Source of the DNA: Mediterranea sp. An20
GTDB lineage: Bacteria; Bacteroidota; Bacteroidia; Bacteroidales; Bacteroidaceae
Reading direction: 5' to 3'
Length of the DNA: 64,000 bases
NCBI RefSeq assembly: GCF_002160055.1
Contig: NZ_NFJV01000004.1
Coordinates: 95,863-159,862 of the forward strand
Shown here one piece after another: positions 44,436 to 53,074 of the stretch. The notes below the pieces were generated by a model. The model searched no databases. It saw nothing but the letters and a program-made list of their open reading frames with translations, and was not told the DNA's origin. Position numbers and translations under genes: made by a program. Each line of letters starts with the position of its first letter. Positions within the stretch are counted from its first letter, which is position 1.

Positions 44436-45029
44436 ATGGAAACACAACAACAAACATCGCGCACCGCCATCAACAACAAGGCGGAAATCAAGCTGACACT
44501 GAAAAGCATCACTGTCCGCATCCTTACCTTCTACCTGCTGGTCATCTATGCAGGCACGCTGCTCTTCACCTTCATCTGGGACGAATTTTCCGCCTACGGC
44601 ATGGGCTACAACTTCGGTCTGCTCTGGATGAAAGGAACCTTATGGAAAGTGCTGGCTGCTTATGGCGGCTCGCTCCTGATAGAGTTTCTCACCCTCTATT
44701 TCATCAATGGACGCCGCCTGCGGGGCATGGGCTGGCACTGGGATTTCAAAGGAATAGGGCCTTACCTGCACCAACCCATCCCCCTCAGACTCTGCCGCCT
44801 CCGGCTGCTGCTGCCCGGCCTGCTGATGGGTGTACTTCCTTTCGTCCACGGTTTCTGCACCGGCAATGCCAATGTCTACGTCGTCGGGCTGCTGTCTCTG
44901 ATTTGCGCATCGGCCGATTTCCGCGTCTGGCTCAAGCTCCGCCCCTACGACGATGAAGACTTGTTCCGCGAAGGGAAGAAGAGTTACGAAGGCACGGTCA
45001 TACGGCGCAATTACGGGAAAAGACGATAA
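44436..45029 (+). CDS. Unknown integral membrane protein, 197 residues
   Basis: Soluble N-terminus of about 25 residues, then four hydrophobic helices (TFYLLVIYAGTLLFTFIW, VLAAYGGSLLIEFLTLYFI, LLLPGLLMGVLPFVHGF, VVGLLSLICASADF), and a charged C-terminal tail with DDEDLFREGK. The end is a little like DUF3267 membrane proteins, but the HExxH zinc site of that family is not present, so I do not name a family. Divergence from the kinase suggests a link. Confidence 0.75.
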   Translation: METQQQTSRTAINNKAEIKLTLKSITVRILTFYLLVIYAGTLLFTFIWDEFSAYGMGYNFGLLWMKGTLWKVLAAYGGSLLIEFLTLYFINGRRLRGMGWHWDFKGIGPYLHQPIPLRLCRLRLLLPGLLMGVLPFVHGFCTGNANVYVVGLLSLICASADFRVWLKLRPYDDEDLFREGKKSYEGTVIRRNYGKRR

Positions 45030-45086
45030 GGACGTTTTCAAGCATATTTTGCTGCGGGAAAATGAGGCTATATTTTGTTTTTTACC

Positions 45087-45094
45087 TATCTTTG
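45087..45094 (+). promoter_or_regulatory. -7 box of the GH20-sulfatase operon
   Basis: TATCTTTG, about 157 bp before the GH20 ATG; long leader. No operator recognised. Confidence 0.5.
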
Positions 45095-45251
45095 CCGAAC
45101 ACGGCGCACAGAGGGAATTCCCATCTGGAAGGAAGGATGCCCGCTCACACAAACAGAAAAGGAACTACTCCATCCGTACGCCGCATTATAAATCTTGATA
45201 CCACCTGAAGAAACAGGAATAATTTAAAACCACTTCTATACAAGGACTGTT

Positions 45252-47582
45252 ATGAGAAAAAGTTTGTTGTTTGCCATGATTGCTTGCGCAGGACTATGCA
45301 GCTGTAATAAGGAAAAGCTGTCGGAACGGATATACAACCAAGGCATAAACGTGATTCCTGCCCCGGAGCAAATAGCACAAGGAAGCGGTACGTTTGTATT
45401 AGACAAAGATGCGTCCATCGGTATATCTCATGATTCGCTACAGCCGGTGGTTTCTTTCTATGCACAGAAAATGCGTGCATCGACCGGCTTCGGACTTCCG
45501 CAGAAAGAAGACGGGACCATCCGTCTGACCATCGATAAAACCGTGACGGGAAATGAGGCTTACCAGCTTCGCGTGACCGAAGACGGAGTGGAGGTACGTG
45601 CTTCCTCCCTGCGCGGCCTGTTTTACGGCATGGGCACGTTCCTGCAACTGCTGCCGGCCGAGATAGAGTCGCCGGAGTGCGTGGACGGTGTGGAGTGGAC
45701 AGCTCCGGAAGTGGAGGTGACAGACAGTCCGCGCTTTCCCTATCGTGGTCTGATGCTCGACGTAACCCGCCACTTCATTTCCGTAGAAGGACTGAAGAAA
45801 CACATAGACATGCTGGCCTCCATCAAAATCAATACACTGCATCTCCACCTCAGCGACTACCAAGGCTGGCGGGTGGAAATCAAGAAATATCCCTTGCTTA
45901 CGGAAGTCGGCTCCCGGCGCATTGATGAATATGGCAAGGAATATTCCGGCTATTACACGCAGGACGACATCAGGGAAATAGTAGAATATGCACGCGAACG
46001 TTTCATCACCATCATCCCCGAAATAGACGTACCCGGACACAGCCTGGCAGCCATAGCCGCTTATCCGGAATTGTCGTGCACGGGCGAGAAATACGAGGTG
46101 ATGAGCCGGTGGGGAAGATTTCCTGTGGTGTTCTGTCCGGGCAAGGAAGTGATGTTTGAAATGCTGGACGGCATCTTCGCCGAGATGTGCGCCCTGTTCC
46201 CCGGCCCGTATTTCCACATTGGTGGAGATGAATGCCCGAAAGAAGTATGGAAGACTTGCCCGCATTGCCAGAAGCGCATACAGGAAGAAGGACTGTGGAC
46301 CGACAGCAAACATTCGTCAGTAGACAAGCTGCAGAGTTACGCCATAGCCCGGTGCGAACGTATCCTCAAGAAATATGGCAAGAGAATGATAGGCTGGGAC
46401 GAGATACTGGAAGGCGGACTGGCTCCTGATGCCACTGTGATGTCGTGGCGGGGCGAAGCGGGCGGTATAGCTTCGGCACTGATGGACCATGACGTGATTA
46501 TGACTCCTGCCAGTGGCGGCATGTATATAGACTATTACCAGGGAAACTCACAGGCGGAACCTTTTGCCTGGGGAGGATATGTTCCCATCAGCAAGACCTA
46601 TTCGTACAATCCAGTACCGGACACACTGGTACAGATGGGTAAAGAGCAATACATACGGGGCGTGCAGGCCAATGCCTGGGCAGAGTGCATGTACACGGAG
46701 GATATAGTGGAATATCGGGTCTATCCGCGCATACTGGCGGTGGCTGAGGTAGGATGGACTCCGTTGAAGAATAAAGACTTTGCTGACTTCTCGCGCCGAC
46801 TGAACAATGCTGCGGTCCGGATGGACTGCCGGGGGATAAACTACCACATCCCGGTGCCGGAACAGCCGGACTACTGCCGGAACCACGTTGCTTTTACGGA
46901 CAGCACAGTGGTACAGTTCTCCACCTCGCGCCCCATGAAAATGGTCTACACTTTAGATGGCACGGAACCCGGACTACAATCGGCTGTCTATACAGAACCG
47001 CTTGTATTCAGGGAGAACGGGACCATAAAGATACGCAGCGTGTTGCCTTCGGGCAGGATGGGCATCGTACGGGAAGTGGAGGTAGAACGCCAGACCTTCC
47101 TGCCGGCATCGGCCGAAGAACCGGAGCATGAAGGATTACGCCTGCGCTTTTCGCCGACACGTTGCCTGTACGTCAGCGAGATGGCCGATGTGAAAGAGTG
47201 GAAAGACAGCATCCTCACTTCGATAGAACCCATAGTGAAGCTCCGGAAGAACAAGTATTCGGGCGTGGAGTTTTACGTGGCAGTGGCAGATGGATATTTT
47301 TATGTGCCGGAAGACGGCATCTATGAATTCTCGTCCAACAACACACGGATTACTGTCGGTGGCAGACTGGCGGTAGACAATGACGGGAAGCCGCAGATTA
47401 ATTCCAAATATGGACGCTCGCTGGCCTTGTGCAAAGGCTGGCACAGCATCAAGGTGGAACAGATTTCCAACTTCATCGGCGGGTGGAACTCACAGCAGCG
47501 CAACGATGGGGCGGTTCGCTTCCGGAAGTATGGGGAGCAGGCATGGAAGCGGATTACAGCGGACCAACTGAAGTATAATTGA
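45252..47582 (+). CDS. GH20 beta-N-acetylhexosaminidase, lipoprotein
   Basis: 776 residues. Lipobox GLCSCNKE with Cys18. Domains: GH20b-like N-terminal domain (~32-155), GH20 barrel (~160-500) beginning FPYRGLMLDVTRHF and including FHIGGDECPKEVW with the catalytic pair Asp326-Glu327, then a C-terminal FN3-like domain and a PA14-like segment near the end. It removes terminal beta-linked GlcNAc/GalNAc by substrate-assisted catalysis at the cell surface or periplasm. It is followed by the sulfatase after 16 bp. Confidence 0.93.
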   Translation: MRKSLLFAMIACAGLCSCNKEKLSERIYNQGINVIPAPEQIAQGSGTFVLDKDASIGISHDSLQPVVSFYAQKMRASTGFGLPQKEDGTIRLTIDKTVTGNEAYQLRVTEDGVEVRASSLRGLFYGMGTFLQLLPAEIESPECVDGVEWTAPEVEVTDSPRFPYRGLMLDVTRHFISVEGLKKHIDMLASIKINTLHLHLSDYQGWRVEIKKYPLLTEVGSRRIDEYGKEYSGYYTQDDIREIVEYARERFITIIPEIDVPGHSLAAIAAYPELSCTGEKYEVMSRWGRFPVVFCPGKEVMFEMLDGIFAEMCALFPGPYFHIGGDECPKEVWKTCPHCQKRIQEEGLWTDSKHSSVDKLQSYAIARCERILKKYGKRMIGWDEILEGGLAPDATVMSWRGEAGGIASALMDHDVIMTPASGGMYIDYYQGNSQAEPFAWGGYVPISKTYSYNPVPDTLVQMGKEQYIRGVQANAWAECMYTEDIVEYRVYPRILAVAEVGWTPLKNKDFADFSRRLNNAAVRMDCRGINYHIPVPEQPDYCRNHVAFTDSTVVQFSTSRPMKMVYTLDGTEPGLQSAVYTEPLVFRENGTIKIRSVLPSGRMGIVREVEVERQTFLPASAEEPEHEGLRLRFSPTRCLYVSEMADVKEWKDSILTSIEPIVKLRKNKYSGVEFYVAVADGYFYVPEDGIYEFSSNNTRITVGGRLAVDNDGKPQINSKYGRSLALCKGWHSIKVEQISNFIGGWNSQQRNDGAVRFRKYGEQAWKRITADQLKYN

Positions 47583-47598
47583 AGCTAAACAGTAATAT

Positions 47599-49047
47599 AT
47601 GAAACGTTGTATGTATATGAAAACGAGCATGCCGTATGCGGTAATGGGCGCCATGCTGCTGGGCGTGGCGGCTACGGCGACTGCACAGAACCCTACCAAT
47701 ATCGTGCTCATCAACCTGGACGATGTGGGCTACGGCGATTTTTCCTGCAACGGAGCCTTCGGCTACACCACGCCGAATATCGACCGGCTGGCATCGCAAG
47801 GCATGCGCTTCACGCATTTCCTGGCCTGCCAACCCATCAGCGGTGCATCACGTGCCGGACTTCTTACCGGTTGCTACCCCAACCGCATTGGCTTTGCCGG
47901 TGCTCCCGGACCCGACTCCGACTATGGCATCCACGCCGATGAGATGACAATGGGCGAACTGCTGAAACAGAAAGGTTATCGTACGGCCATATTCGGCAAG
48001 TGGCACTTGGGCGATGCCCGCCAGTTCCTACCGCTTCAGAATGGCTTCGACGAATATTATGGACTTCCTTACTCCAATGACATGTGGCCGAACCATCCGC
48101 AGCAGGGTGAGGTGTTCAACTTCCCGGACCTGCCTACATTCGACGGCAACGAGGTCGTAGGATACAATACGGACCAGAGCAGGTTCACTACTGACTACAC
48201 AGCCCGTGCGGTTGCTTTCATCCGAAAGAACCGCGAGAAACCTTTCTTTGTCTACCTGGCACACTCCATGCCCCACGTTCCGCTTGCCGTGTCAGACAAA
48301 TTCAAGGGGAAAAGCGAACAGGGTATGTTCGGCGACGTGATGATGGAAATAGACTGGAGCATCGGTGAAGTAGTGAAAACCTTGCAGGAAGAAGGAGTGT
48401 TGGAGAATACGCTGATTGTTGTGACCTCCGACAACGGCCCGTGGGCCAACTACGGGAACCATGCAGGTTCTGCCGGAGGATTGCGCGAGGCCAAGGCTAC
48501 GACCTTCGAGGGTGGTAACCGCGTTCCTTGCATTGTGTACTGGCAAGGGCATACTCCTCCCGGAAGCATCTGCAACAAACTGGCTTCCAACATCGACCTT
48601 TTCCCGACTTTTGCCGAGGTGGCCGGTGCACCGCTTCCCGCGAAGAAAATAGACGGAGTCAGCCTCCTGTCACTCCTGCAGGGCGATGAAAAAGCCAATC
48701 CGCGCAGTTCGTTTGCCTACTATTACAACAAGAATGACTTGGAAGCCGTGACCGACGGCGAATTCAAGCTGGTCTTTCCCCACAAATACGTCACTTACGA
48801 AGCTTATGAACCGGGCAATGACGGACAGCCGGGCACGCTGACAACCCGTGTGCTGGAGAAGCCCGCACTTTACGACCTGCGTAGGGATCCGGGCGAACGT
48901 TATGACGTAATCACCCTCTATCCGGAGCGGGTCATCAAACTGCGGAAAATAGCAGAAGAAATGCGGACGGAATTGGGCGATGACCTCACCCGCAGGAAAG
49001 GCACGGGACGCCGCAGTCCGGGTAGGGTGGACGGTTCAGGAAACTGA
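47599..49047 (+). CDS. Ser-type sulfatase (S1 family), exported
   Basis: 482 residues; a start at 47620 (MKTSMPYAVMGAMLL) is equally good and gives the standard signal peptide ending TATAQ. The modification motif is SGASRAGLLTG, with Ser81, not Cys, as the formylglycine precursor, so it needs the anaerobic maturase anSME, not the oxygen-dependent FGE. NLDDVGYGD near residue 40 binds calcium, and FGKWHLGD follows. It removes sulfate from a glycan; the exact S1 subfamily is not clear. The operon with GH20 suggests desulfation of sulfated HexNAc-containing glycan ends. Confidence 0.92.
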   Translation: MKRCMYMKTSMPYAVMGAMLLGVAATATAQNPTNIVLINLDDVGYGDFSCNGAFGYTTPNIDRLASQGMRFTHFLACQPISGASRAGLLTGCYPNRIGFAGAPGPDSDYGIHADEMTMGELLKQKGYRTAIFGKWHLGDARQFLPLQNGFDEYYGLPYSNDMWPNHPQQGEVFNFPDLPTFDGNEVVGYNTDQSRFTTDYTARAVAFIRKNREKPFFVYLAHSMPHVPLAVSDKFKGKSEQGMFGDVMMEIDWSIGEVVKTLQEEGVLENTLIVVTSDNGPWANYGNHAGSAGGLREAKATTFEGGNRVPCIVYWQGHTPPGSICNKLASNIDLFPTFAEVAGAPLPAKKIDGVSLLSLLQGDEKANPRSSFAYYYNKNDLEAVTDGEFKLVFPHKYVTYEAYEPGNDGQPGTLTTRVLEKPALYDLRRDPGERYDVITLYPERVIKLRKIAEEMRTELGDDLTRRKGTGRRSPGRVDGSGN

Positions 49048-49051
49048 CTGC

Positions 49052-49123
49052 CTCAAATGCCATTTGAGCAACGTAACCCTGCATTTGAGCAGCGTAAAAT
49101 GGCATTTGAGTGGCGTAACGCTG
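49052..49123. repeat. First cluster of three 21-bp repeats led by a palindrome
   Basis: Palindrome CTCAAATG-C-CATTTGAG (49052-49068), then three direct units of 21 bp starting 49061, 49082 and 49103 (CATTTGAGCAACGTAACC, CATTTGAGCAGCGTAAAA, CATTTGAGTGGCGTAACG starts). The whole intergenic run 49048-49772 contains no gene I can support. Confidence 0.85.
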
Positions 49124-49226
49124 CGTTGTGTGAAGGCAATATTGCTGCCGTAATAAAGCAGTTTTCCCATGAACTGCCTTCACGGCTTCACGGAGGTTCA
49201 ATTACCTGCTGCACAGTGTGTTGTTG

Positions 49227-49255
49227 TGAAAGATACATCCTTCACGTATCTTTCA
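49227..49255. other. Hairpin in the repeat-bearing intergenic region
   Basis: 9-bp perfect inverted repeat TGAAAGATA/TATCTTTCA with an 11-nt loop. Confidence 0.6.
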
Positions 49256-49270
49256 CTTCTTTCATTTTGC

Positions 49271-49340
49271 CAAATGCCATTTGAGGAGCGTAAAGTGGCA
49301 TTTGAGCGGCGTAACCCTGCATTTGAGCGACGTAACCCTG
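49271..49340. repeat. Second cluster of three 21-bp repeats led by a palindrome
   Basis: Palindrome CAAATG-C-CATTTG (49271-49283), then 21-bp units at 49278, 49299 and 49320, each beginning CATTTGAG and followed by CGTAA. Identical arrangement to the first cluster, 217 bp away. The core CATTTGAGC is shared. Confidence 0.85.
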
Positions 49341-49480
49341 CATTATATTATATAAAGGTTTCTAAAGGCTTGGAAGGCGACTTCAAAGCGATAAGACATT
49401 TGCTTCCAAAGTATAAGAAAAAAACTGTAAGCATCTGCCCGATTTGTGGCATCTGTGGCACAACAAGATGCGTGAAAGGT

Positions 49481-49516
49481 GTGTGAGAACACGATGTTTC
49501 ACAGCATCTCTCACAC
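49481..49516. other. Hairpin at the end of the repeat region
   Basis: 8-bp stem GTGTGAGA/TCTCACAC (49481-49488 with 49509-49516). The sequence 49517-49731 shows no gene or motif. Confidence 0.55.
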
Positions 49517-49731
49517 ACACAACGGTTTGCAGGACGGTGAAGGCGTGAAGGCATTGTTCTCAAAAAAAGACTGAAAAGACGGCATACCCCTGCTGACAGG
49601 CCCCACAACATGATGTCACACCCCTTGTTCTACAAGGTTTACACCGCCTGAAGATACGCCTTTTCGTGCAGAAGATGCCCGGCCTGCGGTTAAAATATCC
49701 GAAATCTTGCCCCAGATGGCAAGAAAAACAT

Positions 49732-49739
49732 TATCTTTG
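49732..49739 (+). promoter_or_regulatory. -7 box of the dapB operon
   Basis: TATCTTTG, 34 bp before the ATG; a TTG at 49707-49709 is 22 bp upstream. Confidence 0.65.
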
Positions 49740-49772
49740 CGACATATAGTATGTATAAAACCACAAGAAACA

Positions 49773-50537
49773 ATGAAAATAGCATTGATAGGCTACGGCA
49801 AGATGGGCAGGGAAATAGAGCGCATCGCCCGCAGTCGCGGACATGAGATTGTCTGCATCATCGACTTGGATAACCAGAACGACTTTACTTCGGAGGCTTT
49901 CCGCAGTGCCGACGTCGCCATTGAGTTCACCAACCCGCAGGCCGCTTACGGCAACTACCTGCGCGCCTTTGAGGCCGGTGTCAAAGTGGTGTCGGGCAGT
50001 ACGGGCTGGCTGAAAGGCCACGGCGACGATGTACGCCGCCTCTGTACCGACGAAGGCAAAACCCTGTTCTGGGCGTCCAACTTCAGCTTGGGGGTAGCCA
50101 TCTTCTCCGCTGTCAACAAATACTTGGCACGCATCATGAACCAGTTCCCCGAATACGATGTGGCGATGGAAGAAACCCACCACATCCACAAGTTGGATGC
50201 ACCGAGCGGTACCGCCATCACCTTGGCCGAAGGCATCATTGAAAACCTGGACCGCAAGACACGCTGGGTGAAAGGCACGCTGCAGGCTCCCGACGGCACC
50301 GTGACGGGTACCACCCAATGTGCCCCCGATGAACTGCCCGTCAGTGCCATCCGCCGCGATGAAGTGCCCGGCATACACAGCATCCGCTACGATTCGGCTG
50401 CCGACAGCATCACCATCACCCACGATGCCAAGAACCGCAGCGGCTTCGCCTTAGGTGCCGTGCTGGCAGCCGAATATACCGCTCAGCACACGGGGCTGCT
50501 GACGATGGAAGATCTTTTCCCATTCTTGAAAGCATAA
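49773..50537 (+). CDS. dapB: 4-hydroxy-tetrahydrodipicolinate reductase
   Basis: 254 residues from ATG 49773. MKIALIGYGKMGREIERIA is the Rossmann start, and EETHHIHKLDAPSGTAITLAE contains the catalytic His pair and the substrate-binding Lys/Gly. It reduces HTPA in the diaminopimelate/lysine route and so feeds peptidoglycan and lysine. It heads an operon with the two lepB genes; lepB begins 6 bp after its stop. Confidence 0.95.
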   Translation: MKIALIGYGKMGREIERIARSRGHEIVCIIDLDNQNDFTSEAFRSADVAIEFTNPQAAYGNYLRAFEAGVKVVSGSTGWLKGHGDDVRRLCTDEGKTLFWASNFSLGVAIFSAVNKYLARIMNQFPEYDVAMEETHHIHKLDAPSGTAITLAEGIIENLDRKTRWVKGTLQAPDGTVTGTTQCAPDELPVSAIRRDEVPGIHSIRYDSAADSITITHDAKNRSGFALGAVLAAEYTAQHTGLLTMEDLFPFLKA

Positions 50538-50542
50538 GCACC

Positions 50543-52069
50543 ATGGAATTTACCAACAACCCGAAACTGGACCGTCCGCAACAAACCAAAGGCAAAGGCC
50601 GTTGGATCAAGTTTATCATTGTCACCGTGCTCTACCTGCTGTTCCTCTGGTGGATAGAGAGTTGGTGGGGACTCATCGTAGTGCCCTTTATCTTCGATGT
50701 CTACATCAGCAAGATTATCCCTTGGGGATGGTGGCGCAAATCCAGGAATACGGCCGTGCGCGGTGTCATGAGCTGGGTCGATGCCATCGTATTTGCCTTA
50801 GTGGCGGTGTACTTTGTCAACATCTATCTGTTCCAGAACTACCAGATACCGTCGTCATCGCTGGAGAAATCGTTGCTGGTGGGCGACTTCCTCTATGTCA
50901 GCAAGGTAAGCTACGGACCGCGCGTGCCCAACACCCCGCTCTCCATGCCGCTGACACAACACACGCTGCCCATTTTCAATTGCAAGTCGTATCTGGAATG
51001 GCCGCATTGGGACTACAAGCGCGTGAAAGGTTTCGGCAACGTGAAGCAGGGTGACATTGTTGTATTCAACTTTCCCGCCGGCGACACGGTGGCCCTGAAT
51101 CACCAGATGGAAGACTTCTATACGCTGGCCTACCGCGAAGGTCATCGCCTCTACCCCAACCCGGTAGAGATGGACAGCCTGACGCGCCAGCAGCAGCGTG
51201 CCGTCTACGACCTCTACTACGAAGGCGGACGCAAACTCATCCTCAGCAACCCGCAGGTATATGGCAAGGTCATTACCCGCCCCGTAGACCGCCGCGAGAA
51301 CTACGTGAAGCGCTGTACGGGCCTGCCGGGCGATACACTGCAACTGGTGGACGGGCAGCTTTACATCAACGGAAAGATGATTCCCAACCCCGAAAACCTG
51401 CAGTTCAATTACTTCGTGCAGACTACCGGTCCGCTTATCACCGAAGACATGTTCCGCGAACTGGGCATCAGCAAGGACGACCAATGGCTCCTGCCCGACG
51501 ATGCAGACAACCTCGCGATACTGGCCTCGATGGGACTGGATGCGTTGGATGCTCAAGGAAAACCTGCACCGGTCTACCACTTGCCGCTTACCCAAAAGAT
51601 GTATGACACCTTGTCGGGCAACAAACGCCTGGTGGCCCGCATCGTGCGTGAACCGGCAGCCTACGGAGGCGATGTCTATCCGCTGAACCTGTATACCAAG
51701 TGGACGCGCGACGATTACGGTCCCGTATGGATTCCTGCCAAAGGAGCCACCATCACACTGACCGAAGACAACCTGCCCATCTACAGCCGCTGCATCGAGG
51801 CTTACGAAGGCAATAAGCTGGAACAGCGCGAAGACGGCATCTACATCAACGGGGAGAAAACAGACCACTATACGTTCCGGATGGATTATTACTGGATGAT
51901 GGGAGACAACCGGCATAACTCGCTCGACTCACGCTACTGGGGATTCGTGCCCGAAGACCACGTTGTGGGTAAACCGCTGTTGGTGTGGCTTTCGCTGGAT
52001 AAGGACCGCGGCTGGTTCGACGGAAAAATCCGTTGGGACCGCCTCTTCAAGTGGGTGGACAATAACTGA
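50543..52069 (+). CDS. lepB: Signal peptidase I (active form), with large insertion
   Basis: 508 residues, longer than the usual 250-350. Two membrane helices near the N-terminus (about 22-52) and a third (about 80-100). The catalytic Ser106 lies in YQIPSSSLEKSLLVGD (Met after Ser is Leu), and Lys256 in RRENYVKRCTGLPGD; box E is MMGDNRHNSLDSR. The ~90-residue stretch between the Ser and Lys boxes is expanded by inserts (NHQMEDFYTLAYREGH). It removes signal peptides at the periplasmic face. Its neighbour at 52109 looks like an inactive relative. Confidence 0.93.
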   Translation: MEFTNNPKLDRPQQTKGKGRWIKFIIVTVLYLLFLWWIESWWGLIVVPFIFDVYISKIIPWGWWRKSRNTAVRGVMSWVDAIVFALVAVYFVNIYLFQNYQIPSSSLEKSLLVGDFLYVSKVSYGPRVPNTPLSMPLTQHTLPIFNCKSYLEWPHWDYKRVKGFGNVKQGDIVVFNFPAGDTVALNHQMEDFYTLAYREGHRLYPNPVEMDSLTRQQQRAVYDLYYEGGRKLILSNPQVYGKVITRPVDRRENYVKRCTGLPGDTLQLVDGQLYINGKMIPNPENLQFNYFVQTTGPLITEDMFRELGISKDDQWLLPDDADNLAILASMGLDALDAQGKPAPVYHLPLTQKMYDTLSGNKRLVARIVREPAAYGGDVYPLNLYTKWTRDDYGPVWIPAKGATITLTEDNLPIYSRCIEAYEGNKLEQREDGIYINGEKTDHYTFRMDYYWMMGDNRHNSLDSRYWGFVPEDHVVGKPLLVWLSLDKDRGWFDGKIRWDRLFKWVDNN

Positions 52070-52108
52070 CCACCGGAAAGCTAACCATTCCGACCGGGAA
52101 CTTGCAAT

Positions 52109-53047
52109 ATGAAGAACAAAAAGATATGGAAAACAATGGTAGCCATTGGCGCAGCAGTGCTTGTGGGAGCAGTGCTGCGCACGTGTGTGACCGGTTCATA
52201 TCTTATTCCGTCGCCGGGCATGGAGAACTCCCTCTACCAGGGCGAACGCATCCTGGTAAACAAATGGAGCTACGGACTGCGCCTGCCACTGATGGCGTGG
52301 TGGGGGTATCACCGCTGGGGAGCACGACCCGTACAACGGGAAGACATCATCCTCTTCAATAACCCTGCCAACCTGACGCAACCGATCATCAGCCGCCGCG
52401 AGACATTCATAGGCCGCTGTACGGGCACGCCGGGCGACACGTTACTGGTGGATTCGCTCTTTGCCGTAGTGCCGTCGGAAATGATGGCACCCGACCAGAA
52501 ATTCCTTTTTTCATACCCCCGCACTTGCGAGGCACGTATTGACTCCTTGCTGGAACGGCTCTCCATACACTCGCCCCTGTTGGGCAAAGACTCCCTGAGA
52601 AGTATCCGCAGCTTCAGCCGCTATGAGTATTACCTGCTGGAGCAAGCCATCGGCGGACCGTGCTGGATTACACCGGCCGAGCCACGCGACTCCGTACAGA
52701 AGCTGCATCCGCTCATCATACCCGGACGGGGGATAAGCATACGCGTACGGCCGTGGAACCGGGCTCTGCTGTGCAACACACTGCTGCTGCACGAACACCG
52801 CGATGCTTTTATCCAAAACGACACACTCTATGTAGACGGTCAACCTACCCAAACGTGTTCGTTCACCAAAGACTACTATTGGATAACGGTCAACAATCCT
52901 TCCAACCTTTCCGACTCCCGTCTCTTCGGCTTCGTACCCGAGGACCACATCATCGGCAAAGCAACCCGCATCTGGCTGTCGAAACAAGAAGGCACCGGAC
53001 TCTTCAGCGGATACAGGTGGGAGCGGACCGGCATGGAGGTGAAGTAA
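52109..53047 (+). CDS. LepB-like protein lacking catalytic Ser and Lys (probable pseudopeptidase)
   Basis: 312 residues, single N-terminal helix (about 7-23) followed by the S26 fold. YLIPSPGMENSLYQGERI has Gly37 where signal peptidases have the nucleophile Ser, and RRETFIGRCTGTPGD has Gly102 where the general-base Lys sits. The rest of each motif, and a C-terminal YYWITVNNPSNLSDSRLFGF matching box E, is kept, so the reading frame is intact and the changes are not a sequencing break. Such a protein may be non-catalytic, perhaps a partner or chaperone of the true LepB. It starts 39 bp after lepB and is in the same operon. Confidence 0.85.
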   Translation: MKNKKIWKTMVAIGAAVLVGAVLRTCVTGSYLIPSPGMENSLYQGERILVNKWSYGLRLPLMAWWGYHRWGARPVQREDIILFNNPANLTQPIISRRETFIGRCTGTPGDTLLVDSLFAVVPSEMMAPDQKFLFSYPRTCEARIDSLLERLSIHSPLLGKDSLRSIRSFSRYEYYLLEQAIGGPCWITPAEPRDSVQKLHPLIIPGRGISIRVRPWNRALLCNTLLLHEHRDAFIQNDTLYVDGQPTQTCSFTKDYYWITVNNPSNLSDSRLFGFVPEDHIIGKATRIWLSKQEGTGLFSGYRWERTGMEVK

Positions 53048-53074
53048 AATAAACGAAAGAACAGAACGAAAGAT

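Noticed and set aside
44436..45029. DUF3267 zinc metalloprotease
   Set aside because: The HExxH motif is missing, so the weak C-terminal likeness is not enough.
49057..49486. Small proteins with FERRNPA-type repeats encoded by the 21-bp clusters
   Set aside because: The two clusters are in different frames, there is no promoter or ribosome site before them, and the sequence around the repeats shows no protein-like pattern. Kept as DNA repeats only.
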